A stretch of DNA of 64,000 bases from Diphasiastrum complanatum (Eukaryota > Streptophyta > Lycopodiopsida > Lycopodiales > Lycopodiaceae), in the NCBI GenBank assembly GCA_029204225.1, contig CM055104.1:27829253-27893252 (forward strand). Direction: 5' to 3'. Below the pieces are notes generated by a model. That model did not search any database. It was not told the DNA's origin and saw only the letters and a program-made list of their open reading frames with translations. The translations under genes and the position numbers were made by a program. Positions within the stretch are counted from its first letter, which is position 1. Every line of letters begins with the position of its first letter. Positions 11,113-22,767 of this stretch are shown one piece after another.

Positions 11113-13789
11113 TTGAAAATGTTTAAGCTCTAATATGCACTTCTAAAATTAATACAAATTCTAAAATTGATAGTCTTCTCATCAATTAATCTCACTTTGC
11201 ACAAAATAGTTGTTTCTTTCTCTAGATTTGTCCTATAGCTCATGGAATTCATCTTTGAATACAAAATCCATTATGATCATAGAAAAACTAACCTTATTAT
11301 TCTTGGGAGTCAAGTTACCCCTCATAATAGTGCGAATTTGAGAATGAAGATAATCATCATGGTAATATCAAAAAAAAAAATCAAGCTCACTCTATGTATT
11401 TATACCAACCCCAAAAATATACAAGATTGAATTCTCTTGAAAATAAAAAAGAGCTGGCTTGGTGGGATGATTTGCTTTTTTATTCTTTTTTTGCTACTAG
11501 AATAATCATATTGAAATGTGTCATTTTCTTTAAGCTTGTACATGAACATTCTTTGTTGAAGGATCTATAATGGGTAAGAAGTTTTTATTTGTCTCTTATC
11601 ATGAAATTTCTATGGATTGGGGGGGTTGATCTAGTAGCTTGGAACAAATGGATTGATGGCAACATCGTTGTCTTGGGAGATAATCCCTCTTGCCAATGCA
11701 AAGACAAGCAATGACACGCTTTTAGATTGGCTTTACTTTCCTTTTGGATTGCTAAGAATAGTGTAATTAAGTGTAGCTACTTCTTGTGATAGTCAATCCA
11801 TTTTGTTGTAAACTAATATTGAAATCATATGGCCTTGTCATCTATGCAACATAGGTGTCAAGTAGTAGACTAGGGTTAATCTTAATCATTAGTGACTTTT
11901 TCTTGTTTGGCAAAGATTTTTATCACTTGTTTGTTTTCTAAAATCCCTATAAGAATTTCTAGCTTTAATGCATTAGAAAGAAAAAACTAGAACATGTTCA
12001 TCTCTCATTGACTACGAACTACAAGATAATAAAACACATACATCATATTATATATACAAAAAACAAGTGAAACTTGCTGCAAAAAGGATCAACTCTAGCA
12101 ACATGAAGTACTATAGGCTGATGAATATCACAACACTTGCTAAAATCATCCAAGCTAGGTCCTTTGCAAATAGATATCCAATAATTGAAGGATGTTATAG
12201 AAATAATAGATAAGTAGAGTGGGGAGTTGTAAGTTAATAAATTGTGAGTTTTAACAAGTTTGTTTCTTGCAGATATGAACCTGTCACATTATAAAAATTC
12301 TCATCATGATTGTTACGTGGGTATCCTCCTCTTTTGAAGTCCTAATACTGCTATGATGGGTAAATAGGTGAAAACTCTAGAAAGATGATAAAACTTATGG
12401 TACATGGTTGGGGTTGGGACTAGGAGTTGATGGGGGAAACTAAAGTAGATTCTATCTTTTGTGGATTTTGACTTCTCAATATGAATGTGATATATATATG
12501 CTAGAACCAAGATCAAATAAATTCAATTGTCTATCAAGAAGCACCAATGACATGAAGAGATATATATTATTGATTGTCTATTGCTATATATGTGATTCTA
12601 AACCAAACCACCCAACATCACTTGTCATTCTTTGAGAAAAAATATCTATTGAGGTTTGTGAGAATCTACTAAAACTCATATTCTTTCTCTTCATGTCTAG
12701 CGAAAGTGGCTCCATCATCTAAAATTATTCCACTAGCCAACAAGGACCCAACTTGAGTGGTAGAAAAAAAGAGCACTAAAAGCTCCAAAAGTGATTCACT
12801 ATCCAAAATATCATATTGAATATATGATAGAAAATGTTCAAAAGATAACTATTCTAAAACCATAGTAGATATCTAGGATGGGCTAAAAGCATTATGATAC
12901 CTTACCAAACTATTCTTAATATGGAATAAAATATATATCAAGTGAAAATCTCTCCATTCTGTGAGACAAGCTTGTGAACTATTCAAAGGTGTGATCATTG
13001 TTATGTCTAATACATGATGAGATTTTACAAGTGAAAAATTGATGACTTCATAATGCTTCAATCCAGCCCTACCTTTTCAGGACAACGAAAGCTATACGAG
13101 AACATGAATTCAAAGGTACTAAGTTGGAGGAGCTCATTTTTCATGCAAATTTATGACTATTTTGCTTGGTCTTACTATGTATAAAAATGCCAACCCATTG
13201 AGTTTTCAACCATAATGTCATATTGGTTGGAGTTGTACCTAGTTTTAGTCATTATATTAGGCAAAGCCTTAATATTCTTTATATGTGTAGCTACATTTAG
13301 CAAAACGGCTTGAAACGAGCTCATGGTAGTAAGGAGAAGAGCTAAACTTAACATATCAAGCAAGAGACAACACAATCTAATCTAGCATAGAAACTCCCTT
13401 TAGTAGCTTGGGAGCCTTGATTAGGCATATAAATCCATTTAAGGGATTCAGTTTGGGACTTTTTTTAGTTGCTTCAAAAGGGAATTTAAATAAAACAAAT
13501 CTACATTGGATATAGCTAGATGCCAATATGGGCCATGTAAATCCTTGCTCTAATTATATCTTCGGTGCCCTAGAGGGAGTAATCATAGTCTTGAACATGT
13601 TATTATAAGAGCACCAAAAGGATAGTATCTTAAATCAATATTTTCTCCAACATGATAGAATAATATGAAATTGGTCGTGAAACCAAGCGAGATACCCACC
13701 AATTCATCCACTAGTTGTCTCTAACCCAGTAACAACATTTTACCATTAGCTTTGAAAACTTCTGATTTCTATGCATTTTATCACAACTT
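11113..13789. other. no gene recognised
   Basis: AT-rich DNA with only short frames and no domain I recognise on either strand. Its last part leads into a copia remnant, so it is probably older retrotransposon sequence. Confidence 0.5.
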
Positions 13790-14465
13790 AAAGGTTTAGT
13801 AAAGACATACGCTAAATGATCATCTGTTCTACAATGTATTAATTTCTTTAGATAAGAGTTTTTTGCTGATGAAGTGATATTTGATTTCTATATGCGTAGT
13901 ACGTGCATGGAATATGAGATTTGTTGCTAGTGTTGGATAGCACTTTGATTTCACTTTTAATGATGGTAGATTCATGTTGTGTAATACCAATGTCCTCCAA
14001 CAAATGTCATAGTCATATTGCTTCTTGAGCTGCCTAACATAGGGCTTTATACTCAGCTTCCATAGTAGATAGTCTCTTGCTTTTTACTTGACCAAGAAAA
14101 TCCACCACTACCAAGATGGTAAATGTATCACGTGGTAGCTCTCATATCATCAATACTTCCTATGCAATCAGTATCTGTGAAATCCTATAAGATCAACAAA
14201 CTGTGCTGTCTTCATACATTAGACCATGTAGTTGGGCCTTTCACATAATGAAGAATTCTTTTAGCAGCTTTTCAACATGACTCTCTAGGTGTTGTTATAC
14301 ATTAACTCATTAGACTTACAACAAAAATAATATAAGGTCTTGTACTAGTGAGATAGAATAAACAACTTATTAGTTGATGAAATAGAGTAGCATCTACTAA
14401 CTCACTTTTGTCTTCTCTCAACAGCTTCTTTCCTATCTCAACCGGTGTAGAAATCAGCTTATCAT
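13790..14465 (-). pseudogene. degenerate copia RT/RNase H fragment
   Basis: Minus-strand translation, with several stops and shifts, follows the copia RT-RNase H junction: STPVEIGKKLL, then SSLFYLTSTRP, RILHYVKG, GSGGFSWSSKKQ. These correspond to the same region as 1-480 of the element at the window start but are far more decayed. The fragment is cut at about 14465, where unrelated sequence begins. Confidence 0.8.
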
Positions 14466-14655
14466 TGTTGGATTCCTATCCTCTCCATCCCTATCTCATA
14501 GCTAATCTAGATCCATTCATTTGCTATAAATATTTGTACAGTTGCATACTCTACAAAAATACATGTGTTTTCGAATAGTCTACAGAAATACATGGAGATC
14601 ACAAACATATATCTACTCGACAAAAGTCGAATCAACAATTGTCGACCATACTCAA

Positions 14656-14825
14656 ATCGAGTTGACTATCGATTGCTGATTTGACCATCTATCTTCACAC
14701 TCCCGTGAGTTTCGCATAATTGACAACAAAACATGTCGAAGGCATTATCGAGTTGACTATCGACTGCTGATTTGACCATCTATCTTCACACTCCCGTGAG
14801 TTTCGCATAATTGACAACAAAACAT
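14656..14825. repeat. two near-identical 79-bp direct repeats
   Basis: Copies at 14656-14734 and 14747-14825 (period 91) differ by about one base (GATTGCTG against GACTGCTG). They lie just 3' of the histone-like fragment. The near-identity makes this a recent local duplication in otherwise old DNA. Confidence 0.92.
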
Positions 14826-14852
14826 TTTCTGCCCAATAGCAACTGCTAACAA

Positions 14853-15041
14853 CACCTCCCTCACAGCCCAGTAGAAGGCTGCTTTAGGGATCAGAAGCTT
14901 AGTGCTCCTTGGTAGAGCTCTAATGTCCCTCAACCATTGACGACGAGGTCTTCCACGTCTTTGCGGACGAACGGGCTCAGTCTATAGATGGGTTGGCACG
15001 ACGAAGCTAGTCAACCTAGCAGTTTGCTTCGTCCGAGCCAT
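14853..15041 (-). pseudogene. histone H3-like (CENH3-like) pseudogene fragment
   Basis: From an ATG at 15041 the minus strand reads 63 codons in one frame. Residues 1-9 are MARTKQTAR, the universal H3 N-terminus. A divergent Arg-rich tail follows with one TAG at codon 20, then from about codon 37 LRDIRALPRSTKLLIPKAAF and further on VREV at 60-63. This matches the H3 alpha-N to alpha-1 stretch (LREIR, ST.LLI, F, VRE). The LLIP in place of canonical LLIR, and the divergent tail, are features of plant centromeric H3 (CENH3). The fold stops after VREV; alpha-2 and alpha-3 are absent, so it is a truncated copy. An imperfect 3x tandem repeat lies upstream. What is seen: motif order and one frame. 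What is inferred: CENH3 rather than another H3 variant. Confidence 0.72.
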
Positions 15042-15050
15042 TGAGGCCGG

Positions 15051-15300
15051 ATATCTACGACACAAGAGAGGGCTACTATGGCATAGAATAGCAGAAGGGT
15101 TTGCATGATGGTGATACTGGTTGATAAAGAAGGGATATCTCTATGATGCGAACAAAGGGCTACTATATTAGAAAAAGATAGAACTGTTCGCGTAATAGCG
15201 ATACTGGTAAGAAAAGGCTAATATCGCTACGACACGAGAAAGTGGGAGTGTGAGAGGGCGGAAGGGTGAGTCTTCGACTGATGGTGATATTGCGTCTGGA
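15051..15300. repeat. three imperfect tandem repeats of about 85 bp
   Basis: Units start near 15051 (ATATCTACGACAC), 15135 (ATATCTCTATGATGCG) and 15221 (ATATCGCTACGACAC). Each contains an ATGGTGATACTGG/ATAGCGATACTGG-like core. They lie directly upstream of the histone-like ATG in its reading direction and could be 5'-UTR or promoter sequence of the source gene. A TATA-like TTTATAAA is at 15369-15376 on either strand. Confidence 0.65.
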
Positions 15301-15689
15301 CGTACTCTTGAAGCATTCAAGACAAAAAGCAAAATCGTAAAAAAACCTAAAAACGAGTGGGAACTGGACTTTATAAACTCGGCCGGAGTTTTAAAATCCA
15401 ACGATTTTCTCTCTCTTATGTGGCATTTCTTAGACAGCCCTTTTGGGGTCTGAAACTCCTCTGATGTGATGATTGTTATTGCCATATGACTTTTTGTGAC
15501 CATTAGATGTGATTGAAGGTGCAGGTATAGTACACAAGCAGCAGCAGGCCGCCGTACACTCACACGTGTGAAGAGTTTAGTATGATTTTGGAGCCAATTT
15601 GTGGAGTTCAAGCCAAGATAAGCTAGAAATCAATGTATCGGTTAGTAATCTAGCTTACATATCTTGATTGGATATTCTGTAGGTGCTTT

Positions 15690-16320
15690 CTCCATCATTT
15701 CTAGATCAATTGGGTTTATTTTGCTGCATTTTTGACACCTCATAGTAAAGATATTCCTTGGACTGAAAAATACTACCCATCAAAGCAAGATTTACCTGAA
15801 ATCTATCATGTTCTTTCTTCTCTCTTCTGGACTTATGCAGCTCTCCCTCAAGGTGCATCTTTCTCCTTGTGTTCATCATATGCAACCTCAATCATTTTGA
15901 ATCCAATAGGTTTGTTTTTTATTTCTACACCTCCTTTTCACAATTGGAAGAGTGCCACGATCTCATCCTCGTCTTGTTGGCCAATTTGAGATGGTGACTT
16001 TACTTTATTCTCAGTAAAAATCTTGGATAGCTCATCCCTCTCTTGTTCACCACCATCAACCCTATGAATAACATCAAATACGACATCATCGCTAATGTGC
16101 GTTGACCAACTGGATCAAAGCATCTATATGCTTTGGTTTTCTCATCGTAACCCATGATAATGCATTTCAATGCCTAATTTGCCTGCATCTTGGTTCTTTC
16201 ACTCTTATGAATATGAATATGAATATGAATATGAACTTTGAAACCAAACACACGTAAACCATCCATCTTTGGCTTCTTACCACTAAAAAGTTTTTGGCTT
16301 GTATACTTGTGAGTACATTT
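15690..16320 (-). pseudogene. copia integrase C-terminus and RT-linker fragment
   Basis: The minus strand gives SGKKPKMDGLRVFGFK and CIIMGYDEKTKAYRCFDP, the conserved region after the copia integrase core, followed after several stops by EKKEHDRFQVNLALMGSIFQSKE, which resembles the RT linker of the element at the window start (QLERYEANYALLSSIIQSKE). A short GAATAT repeat (16206-16234) interrupts the LRVFG region and encodes an IHIH run. RT proper is missing. Confidence 0.75.
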
Positions 16321-17252
16321 TGGGTGCCCTTCATTTGGAGTCCATAGCCCTTTGTTGACCCAAAACGGACCTAAAATAAATTAGATAGGGCTTTTCAATT
16401 TTTGAGTTGTTTCTTTGTGATGAAAAAACTTCCTTCTCCATGAGCTTCAAAGGCTTGGGTCCTCTTCAATGTGAAAATTTCTAATGACGTTGAAATGCAC
16501 TTTGCAGTTCAGGCCCTTTACGTGAAATTTTAAATGGATCCAATGGCCCATAGTTTGCAGACCCAATTCAATAGTTCAGTGAGCTTCAATTGCAACCTTC
16601 AATTCAAGGGGGCCTCAATTGAATGGACCTGATCGATCATGCATGCCATACCAGAAACTTCAGGCAACTAGGCACTTTTAAATACTATGTGCATACATCT
16701 CATGGGCGTGCCGGAGCTCCTCCACCACCTCCTTTTCAAAAAAACAATTTTTTTTTCTCCTTGCTATGCTGGATAGATCCAGCTCTCTCCTTGGTTCGTG
16801 ACCGTCCATAGTTGCTTGCCACTTAGGTCGCCCTATCCCAACGCCTAGTTGTACATTTTTACAACTCCAAATTTTGCCTTCTACAGCTTGAGATCAGAGG
16901 TTTTCTAGCTATAAATTCCTAGCTCACACAAAACGAGGTTCTTGAGCATCTTTGCAACTTTTTCTAAGGTTTTGGTTGCAAATCTCCTCCCTGAGGTTGC
17001 CCTGCTGCTAGCTATTAGGTGAAATTTAAGGCATGTAATTCAATGTACTATCAGATGCAAACAACCTGTTTTCATAGGAAAATCCTTATTTTCTTCATAT
17101 AGTTGAAATTTTTTCAAAAATTCTTGCAAAATTGCCTTAGCCCTATGTTATCAAACTAATAGCCTCCTTATCCAATCATAATGGTTCTTCGAATTCTCTC
17201 AGAATTCAGTCTTCATAGTTGTAGAACTACTTTGGACCCACTTTGATACCAT
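16314..17252 (-). mobile_element. copia fragment C: leader and PBS
   Basis: The region 16314-16500 is similar to the leader of copia A (3220-3440), and 17241-17252 reads on the minus strand TGGTATCAAAGT, a variant tRNA-Met PBS. It abuts the pol fragment at 15690-16320, so gag and most of pol were deleted between leader and pol. An LTR should follow after 17252, but its outer border is not visible. Confidence 0.6.
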
Positions 17253-18472
17253 GTGAATGATTAATTTTGTTGTTCAACACAATCAATCATACAACCTATC
17301 TAATAGTGGGATCACATAAGTTGAAAGAGATTATTAGCACACCACACGCCAAGCAACACTATAGAACTGTGTGAGTTGAACCTCCTATGTGGCCCATGTT
17401 TTTAGCAAGTCTAGCACAATATCAATCCCTGATTCCACTCAATCTCCTCCCTTGTAAAGCAAAAACTTATTTTTTTAGATACTCTTCTAATTTGCTCATA
17501 AATATTTTCAATATTCATTCACACAAAATAATTGCAAGCTATTGATGCTTTGATCTCTATTTCCCTTGTACCCTTTTTAATTATTTTTTTTCATCATTTA
17601 ATTACCAAGCCTCCTTTGTATTGTGACATTGGATGAATATGGTTTGATTGATCTCAATAATACACTAGCCAACATTAATCCATTCCCAACATATTGGAAA
17701 CTCTCTAAAAAGCAATCTTGTGATATGATCACCAAAAGGATCACTTATTCTTTTACTATCAATATTATCAAGCATAATTGTCAATTGAGCTCTCCATTAA
17801 AACTCTCTAGATAATCTCTTAAAACTAAATTTGAAAAGCCTAAGTGTGTAGTGTAGCACACATGTTATGTTGTTTATATAACAATTGTCGAGCCTAAATG
17901 CCACTAATTTAATTGGTGGAAATCTTTAGAAAATTTGTGTACATGTACTTCTACAATAGCTCGTAATCAAGGTACAATTATGAATTGGTCTTAATTTATG
18001 CTTTTACTTCCTTTTTAAAATGGTAGGAATCATTTGATTGATTGACACTTTGTTCTCCTTTTATTCATATAATGCACCTTGAATGGACTTCGAAGATTTT
18101 GCTAAACTTTTTACTTGTGATCAATATGATGAATAACTGATAACGAGCTCAAAAAGTTCAACCCTCAATATCAAGTATAAAGTGTAATATGTGTATCACC
18201 ACTTACTTAATATGTCAAAACTTGGCAGAAACTTTTGGGCATTTGAAATTATTGTTTTAATAACCTTTCACTCTTACTATTTATGTTATGCACATCCTCA
18301 AACTAAATAAATTGAAATGAAACATGAGCCAAGTCAAACTAAAAGTAAATAGAAGAATAAATTTTGAGTATTGGAGATGAGATAGTACACTAAGCCCAAG
18401 GTGTGCATCCAGTAATTGTTGTGAGAAAAGCAGCAAATATTAGTTTTGTTCTAGCTTGTTAAAGCGAAAGAG
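17253..18472. other. no gene recognised; may contain the LTR of copia fragment C
   Basis: AT-rich, only short frames. The first few hundred bases are where the copia C 5' LTR should lie, but no partner copy is present to define it. The last five bases (AAGAG) are the left target-site duplication of the large gypsy element. Confidence 0.45.
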
Positions 18473-19279
18473 TGTTGGAAGTATATTAGTGTGTGCGGTG
18501 GCTAGATCTACTTACGGGTGTAGTATAGGGATGTAGAGATTCGTCCACTTTTTAAGTTTCTACCAAGTTTCTAACAAAAATGCGAAAATAAGAAGTAATG
18601 ACAGAAGCACTAAGGCTTACCCAACTAGTGCTCAAAACGAAAATGAAACTATCTAAGGTGACAAAATACAAACCCTTGCTAAGGCTTACCCAACTAGCAA
18701 GGTGATTAATCTAAATTCTACTTAACACTCAAAGGGTAATAAAATGATATTGCGGCTAATATTAAGTAAATAAGCAATAAAGAACATGCCACAATAAACC
18801 GATGAAAAGGAGACAAGAGGAGGCCCGAGCACCTTCCCTCAAGCTATGCACCTTTCCAAAGGGAACACAAATGACATAGAATGATAATTCTTTAAAATAG
18901 AGAGCAAGATAGCTTAATCTCAAAAGTGTTGGTTACAATGCAAATACTTCTCCTTTTATGGCAAGGAGGGTCTTCCATAAGTGTCTACTAACTCATGGGA
19001 CTAATCCGTTTCTAGCCTTTCAAGAACTTCTAACTTAGGATTTAGAACTTAGAAAAACTTAAGATAAAATATTTCTAATTTTAAGTTTACTAAGTCTAAG
19101 TTCTAAATCTAAGTTTAAGCTATTTTATTATTATTTAAGCTTCTACTCATGGACTTACAAAACACATGCCATGGCTTGAAGTTTATTGACAGATACTCAT
19201 ACGTGCTCTTACAAAACACATGCCACGAAGTTTTATTTTTATTTTTTATTTTTTGTCTATGTTAGCACAATTGCTAACA
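18473..19279 (-). repeat. 3' LTR of the large gypsy element (full length, 807 bp)
   Basis: Bounded by TGTTGGAAGT and TTGCTAACA on the plus strand. It contains about 390 bp in the middle (from GCTTACC near 18621 on) that the other LTR lacks. Near-identical short blocks (AAGGCTTACCCAACTAG) occur twice inside it at about 18610 and 18682. Confidence 0.93.
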
Positions 19280-19294
19280 TTATCCCCCTCCTTA
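19280..19294 (-). other. polypurine tract of the large gypsy element
   Basis: The minus strand reads AAGGAGGGGGATAA immediately before the LTR start TGTTAGCAATTGTGC, the expected plus-strand primer site. Confidence 0.85.
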
Positions 19295-22095
19295 TTGGAT
19301 TGGTGGTCCCACACCAATCGACGCCTTTTCGTCCTGGATCTTTTGTGCTTCTTGGAGGCGAGACTGTTGCTGTCGGGAGTGGTAGATTGTCATGTCGATG
19401 CCCTCCATCATTTGCCACCGTAATTTGTTCAGGAAGGGCATGGGTTTGTAGTAATGGAGCATACCCTGGAGAAAGTTATGGGTTTTCCATAGCTCCACCA
19501 TATCAACGTGCAGGGCGGAAGTGAGTGCAGCGCGATAATAGAGCCTTGCAACGTTGATATGGTCGTCTTCCGTGCACAAGGGTTTATTGATGTCAAGGGC
19601 GATTGGGGGTAACCCTCAATCCCAAAAACCTCTGAGTTCTGCCAGAAATGCCACCAGGCCGTAATTATCCACAAAGTATCTGACATCACGATCAGGATTG
19701 CCATGGTGCTTCTGGTAGAATACTCGGCAGTTGGTGACCATGTCTTCGGCTAAGTTGCCGGTATCCACGTCTGTGAGCTTAGGCCAAAATATTCTGTTCT
19801 TGACCTTGGTGGCAGGAAATGGTTCTTGCCTCGCTACTGGATAGTAATAAGGATTGGTGCGTATGTAGGAGGGAGCTTTGAGATACCGTGCCATTGAGGT
19901 CTTACTTTGCAGGAAGAGCTGATGATGCTAGAGAGGTTGTGGATTCAGGAGTTTGATTGTTGCTTTATGTGTCTGACACTGGTCCAAATCTGACAATATG
20001 TAGTCACCTCGCTCTTTCGTTGTTGGATACTTCTTCGCAAACTCCAGAGAGACGCGCAACTCCTTGCTTGATTTTGTGGGCGTGATTTTGTGCCGGATGG
20101 TTGGGGCTTCAGAGGCAATCTCGTGTTCGATTTGTGGATCGGGTTCAAGAGAGAGAGGAGGCGATGGGTTAGGTTCTGCAATTCTTTGTGACTTAGGAGA
20201 AAATTGTCATGGAAGGAAGGTGGGGTTAGTGGTGTCGAGGGGGTTAGAAGCGGTGGAAGGGAAAAGAAAATGTTGGGAGCTGGTACCCCCAGATCCCGAT
20301 GGATTGGTTGGTGTTTAAGCTCCTTGCCCCAGGGGTTGGCCTTGAAATGCGGAGCCTTGCGTTGCAAGAACTGTTCTCTCATAGCGGAATGTGCTGCTTG
20401 TGAATCTGCTACAGCCTCATCCTTTTCGGCTTTGAGGGTATCGATGGTTTGTTGCATGTGGGATACCTTCAATTGGAGCTGGTTCTGGAGGTGGAGTAGC
20501 ATCTGTTGTTGTAATTTGTTAGGTTCTGGATCTGCAGCTGCTATTGTTTGTTTTCCTCCTCCAGCCTTGTTTTATCTTTCTGAAGGTCCGCCATAGCACC
20601 ATCGTCGAATTGCCGCATAGTGTGTTGTTCCCCTAGGGTGCCGAATATATTGTATTGGAGCATTCACCAACCATACCGCTTTTTGGGTTGTAAGGGGTAG
20701 CTCCTCCCAAGGACCAATGTCAGGGAGGGTGTGTGTGTAGTTAGGATACGACATGGGGTTAAATGGTAGAAAATCAGGAACAGGGCTAGACGGAGGTGTA
20801 TGAAAGGCAGGTGGAGGTGATTGTGGATTGAGGGGTGGGGAGATACTACGTGGCGGAGAGTGTGGGATTGGGTTAGTGGTGACAGTGGTTGATGGTAATG
20901 CAGTTAGTAATTGTAATGCAAAATCATCTACGTTGATTGTGGAGTCAAGTAGGGTGGAGATTTGTACAGGGGAGGGCTTTTGTGGAAGTGTGGAAGTGAA
21001 GCCCGTGTTGAGAATTAGTGAGGGTGTGGAGGAGGCAGTAAATGGTGGGGGTGGCGGTGGGAGTGTGAGAGCAAGTGATGGAGAGGGGATTGTCTGTGTG
21101 GACGGAATCATGCCCATAGGATCAGAGTCGGAAGTGCTTGCCGTTCCGAAGCTGCCTGCTGCTGCTGCTACTGCTTGTTGGCATTGTTGGGCCTGGTGAA
21201 GTAAGGCCGCCTGCTGCTCAAGGACCTCCTTTGGGACCTGAGATGGTTTAAGGCTCCCTCCGGATTCAGCATATTCCACCCCGATGTAGCTGGATAGAAT
21301 GTCATGCGGAACATCGGCTTCTGTGCTGACTGCCTTCCCTTTCTGCTTCTTAGTAGGTGGGGCTGGTGAGACTGGTTCTGTTGTCGGTTGGGGGGTGGCT
21401 CGTTTTTTTGTGCTTGGATAAACATCATTCAACTCCTTGATGGCAGCAGCCGCCCTAGATCCCAATTGTTTGGTGACCAACATGTGGAGGAGATACCCAC
21501 ATTTGGTAGTTGATTTGCGGGCTTTCAGAGCTCCGCATAGCTTCTCTGCTACCTTCTCAGCCCACTTATAATTTTGAGTGGGGTCATCCATGGTGAGGGT
21601 CAGAGAAAAGAAATGGCTCAGTGGGATGTGATCCATCTTGGTGGTATGTACTGTGACCATGGTGACGTGATGAGATGGATAGCGATCCCGTCGTTGGTTT
21701 GGGCAGTGGTTTTGTCGTCGTCTATCAGAAACTTTGTGAGGTACTTGGCATCATAGTTGGTGCCCTTTCCATGGATTGTCTCTCTGAGATTAGGATAGCC
21801 GACACTCTGAAGCTCCCCAGGAGAGACATTGATAATAGAATAGCTGCCACTCTTGGATGTACTCCGGAAAGTTTGGAACTCATCCGAATAGGTCAAGTAG
21901 GCTGCTCGGATGAGGCTCTTGCTCTGCTGGTCCCGGAAAAGTGTTAAATCAAATCCAGGGTTGGCGAGAATATCCTTGGCCAGTGTGAGCTGCTCGGCGT
22001 AATTCTTAAAATAGATCATGATTATATCTCCTGAATAAGGACGAGGGGGTTTACGGCGATGCAAGCTCAACGAGAATCACGAGAAGCCATGGTAG
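19292..22095 (-). pseudogene. ORF3: extra sense ORF between pol and 3' LTR, function unknown
   Basis: A run of minus-strand frames (22070-21618, 21660-20572, 20502-19945, 19894-19616, 19579-19292) that together look like one broken protein of roughly 900 residues. It probably starts at the ATG near 22095 (MASRDSR, then a frameshift). Parts in order: a conserved-looking N-terminal region (YFKNYAEQLTLAKDILANP, YLTYSDEFQTF); a segment ending in SRAAAAIKELNDVY; a basic patch TKKQKGK resembling a nuclear localisation signal; a Gln/Ala-rich and then strongly Pro/Ser/Thr-rich middle; a coiled-coil-like stretch (LQNQLQLKVSHMQQTIDTLK); and a C-terminal region with RIFWPKLTDVD and HYYKPMPFLNKL. I see no signal peptide or membrane segment, so it does not look like an envelope protein. 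Position recalls the third ORF of Athila-type elements. Stops at about 19616 and frameshifts make this copy defective. Confidence 0.7.
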
Positions 22096-22767
22096 CAGTG
22101 ATTTTAGATTGCTCTGAGAATTTTGAAAATTTTGAAAAAAAAATTGGCATGAACTCGAGAGCAGCAATCTAAAATGAACTCGTGGAGAGAAGGTGGAGGC
22201 CTATATATAGACTTTTTTTTGGACAGGAATTCGCAACTTCACCCAGAAATCGTCCTCAGTGTCCACGATTTGGTAATGATGGTCGCAAATTTTGAGGCAA
22301 CGTCATGGGGGCCCGTGAATTCCTATAAGTGATTTTTTATTGCCAAAAGAGAGAAAACGTTTGATATTGCAAAAATTTATTTGACCAGAATTCGCAGAGA
22401 TAATAGAAAAATCGTGAGGATCAATTTGAGCTCCAGCGAGTTGTCTGCAAATTCGGAGAATGGATATCTGATGAAGAAAACTACATTTTTTTATTTTTAA
22501 AATTTTTTGTGTCTGAGACAGAATTCGCGGAGGCCAAAAATGAATCGTTCTCTGTGAAAAAGGGGTCAGGCGAATTCTATCTGAGATGTTGTGAAAAAAT
22601 TTTGTCTGAAACTAATGACTTTTTTTTTATGATTTTCTCAAAGAAGACTGTTGGTATACCTGATCTGATAGTATCTTGATGGATGAAACAAGAAAGCTCA
22701 GCAAAAATGTTGTCGAAATGACATGCATACAATAAAAAAGAAGAAAATATAGTTGGAAAGAAAACAG
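22096..22767 (-). other. non-coding spacer between integrase and ORF3, with GAATTCGC motifs
   Basis: About 670 bp without a convincing frame but with repeated AATTCGC/GCGAATTC motifs (about 22228, 22388, 22524, 22570). Related motifs, including a TTTGACC..AGAATTCGC block, occur in the gag leader (33460-33880). The spacer ends directly upstream of the ORF3 start. Confidence 0.6.

Noticed and set aside
14466-14854. Candidate LTR (starts TGTTGG, ends AACA, followed by CCTCCCTCAC like a polypurine tract)
   Set aside because: The supposed polypurine tract is the VREV end of the histone-like frame, and the flanks give no target duplication; the TG..CA ends are probably chance.
15168-15611. 147-codon minus-strand frame
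   Set aside because: No motif; it covers the tandem repeats and presumed upstream region of the histone-like fragment in a different frame.
20064-21199. Plus-strand frames of 84-130 codons opposite ORF3
   Set aside because: Gly/Val/Glu-rich antisense shadows of the Pro/Ser/Thr-rich ORF3; no start context or motif of their own.
19292-22095. ORF3 as a retroviral envelope protein
   Set aside because: No signal peptide, hydrophobic membrane segment or cleavage-like region is visible in any of its frames.
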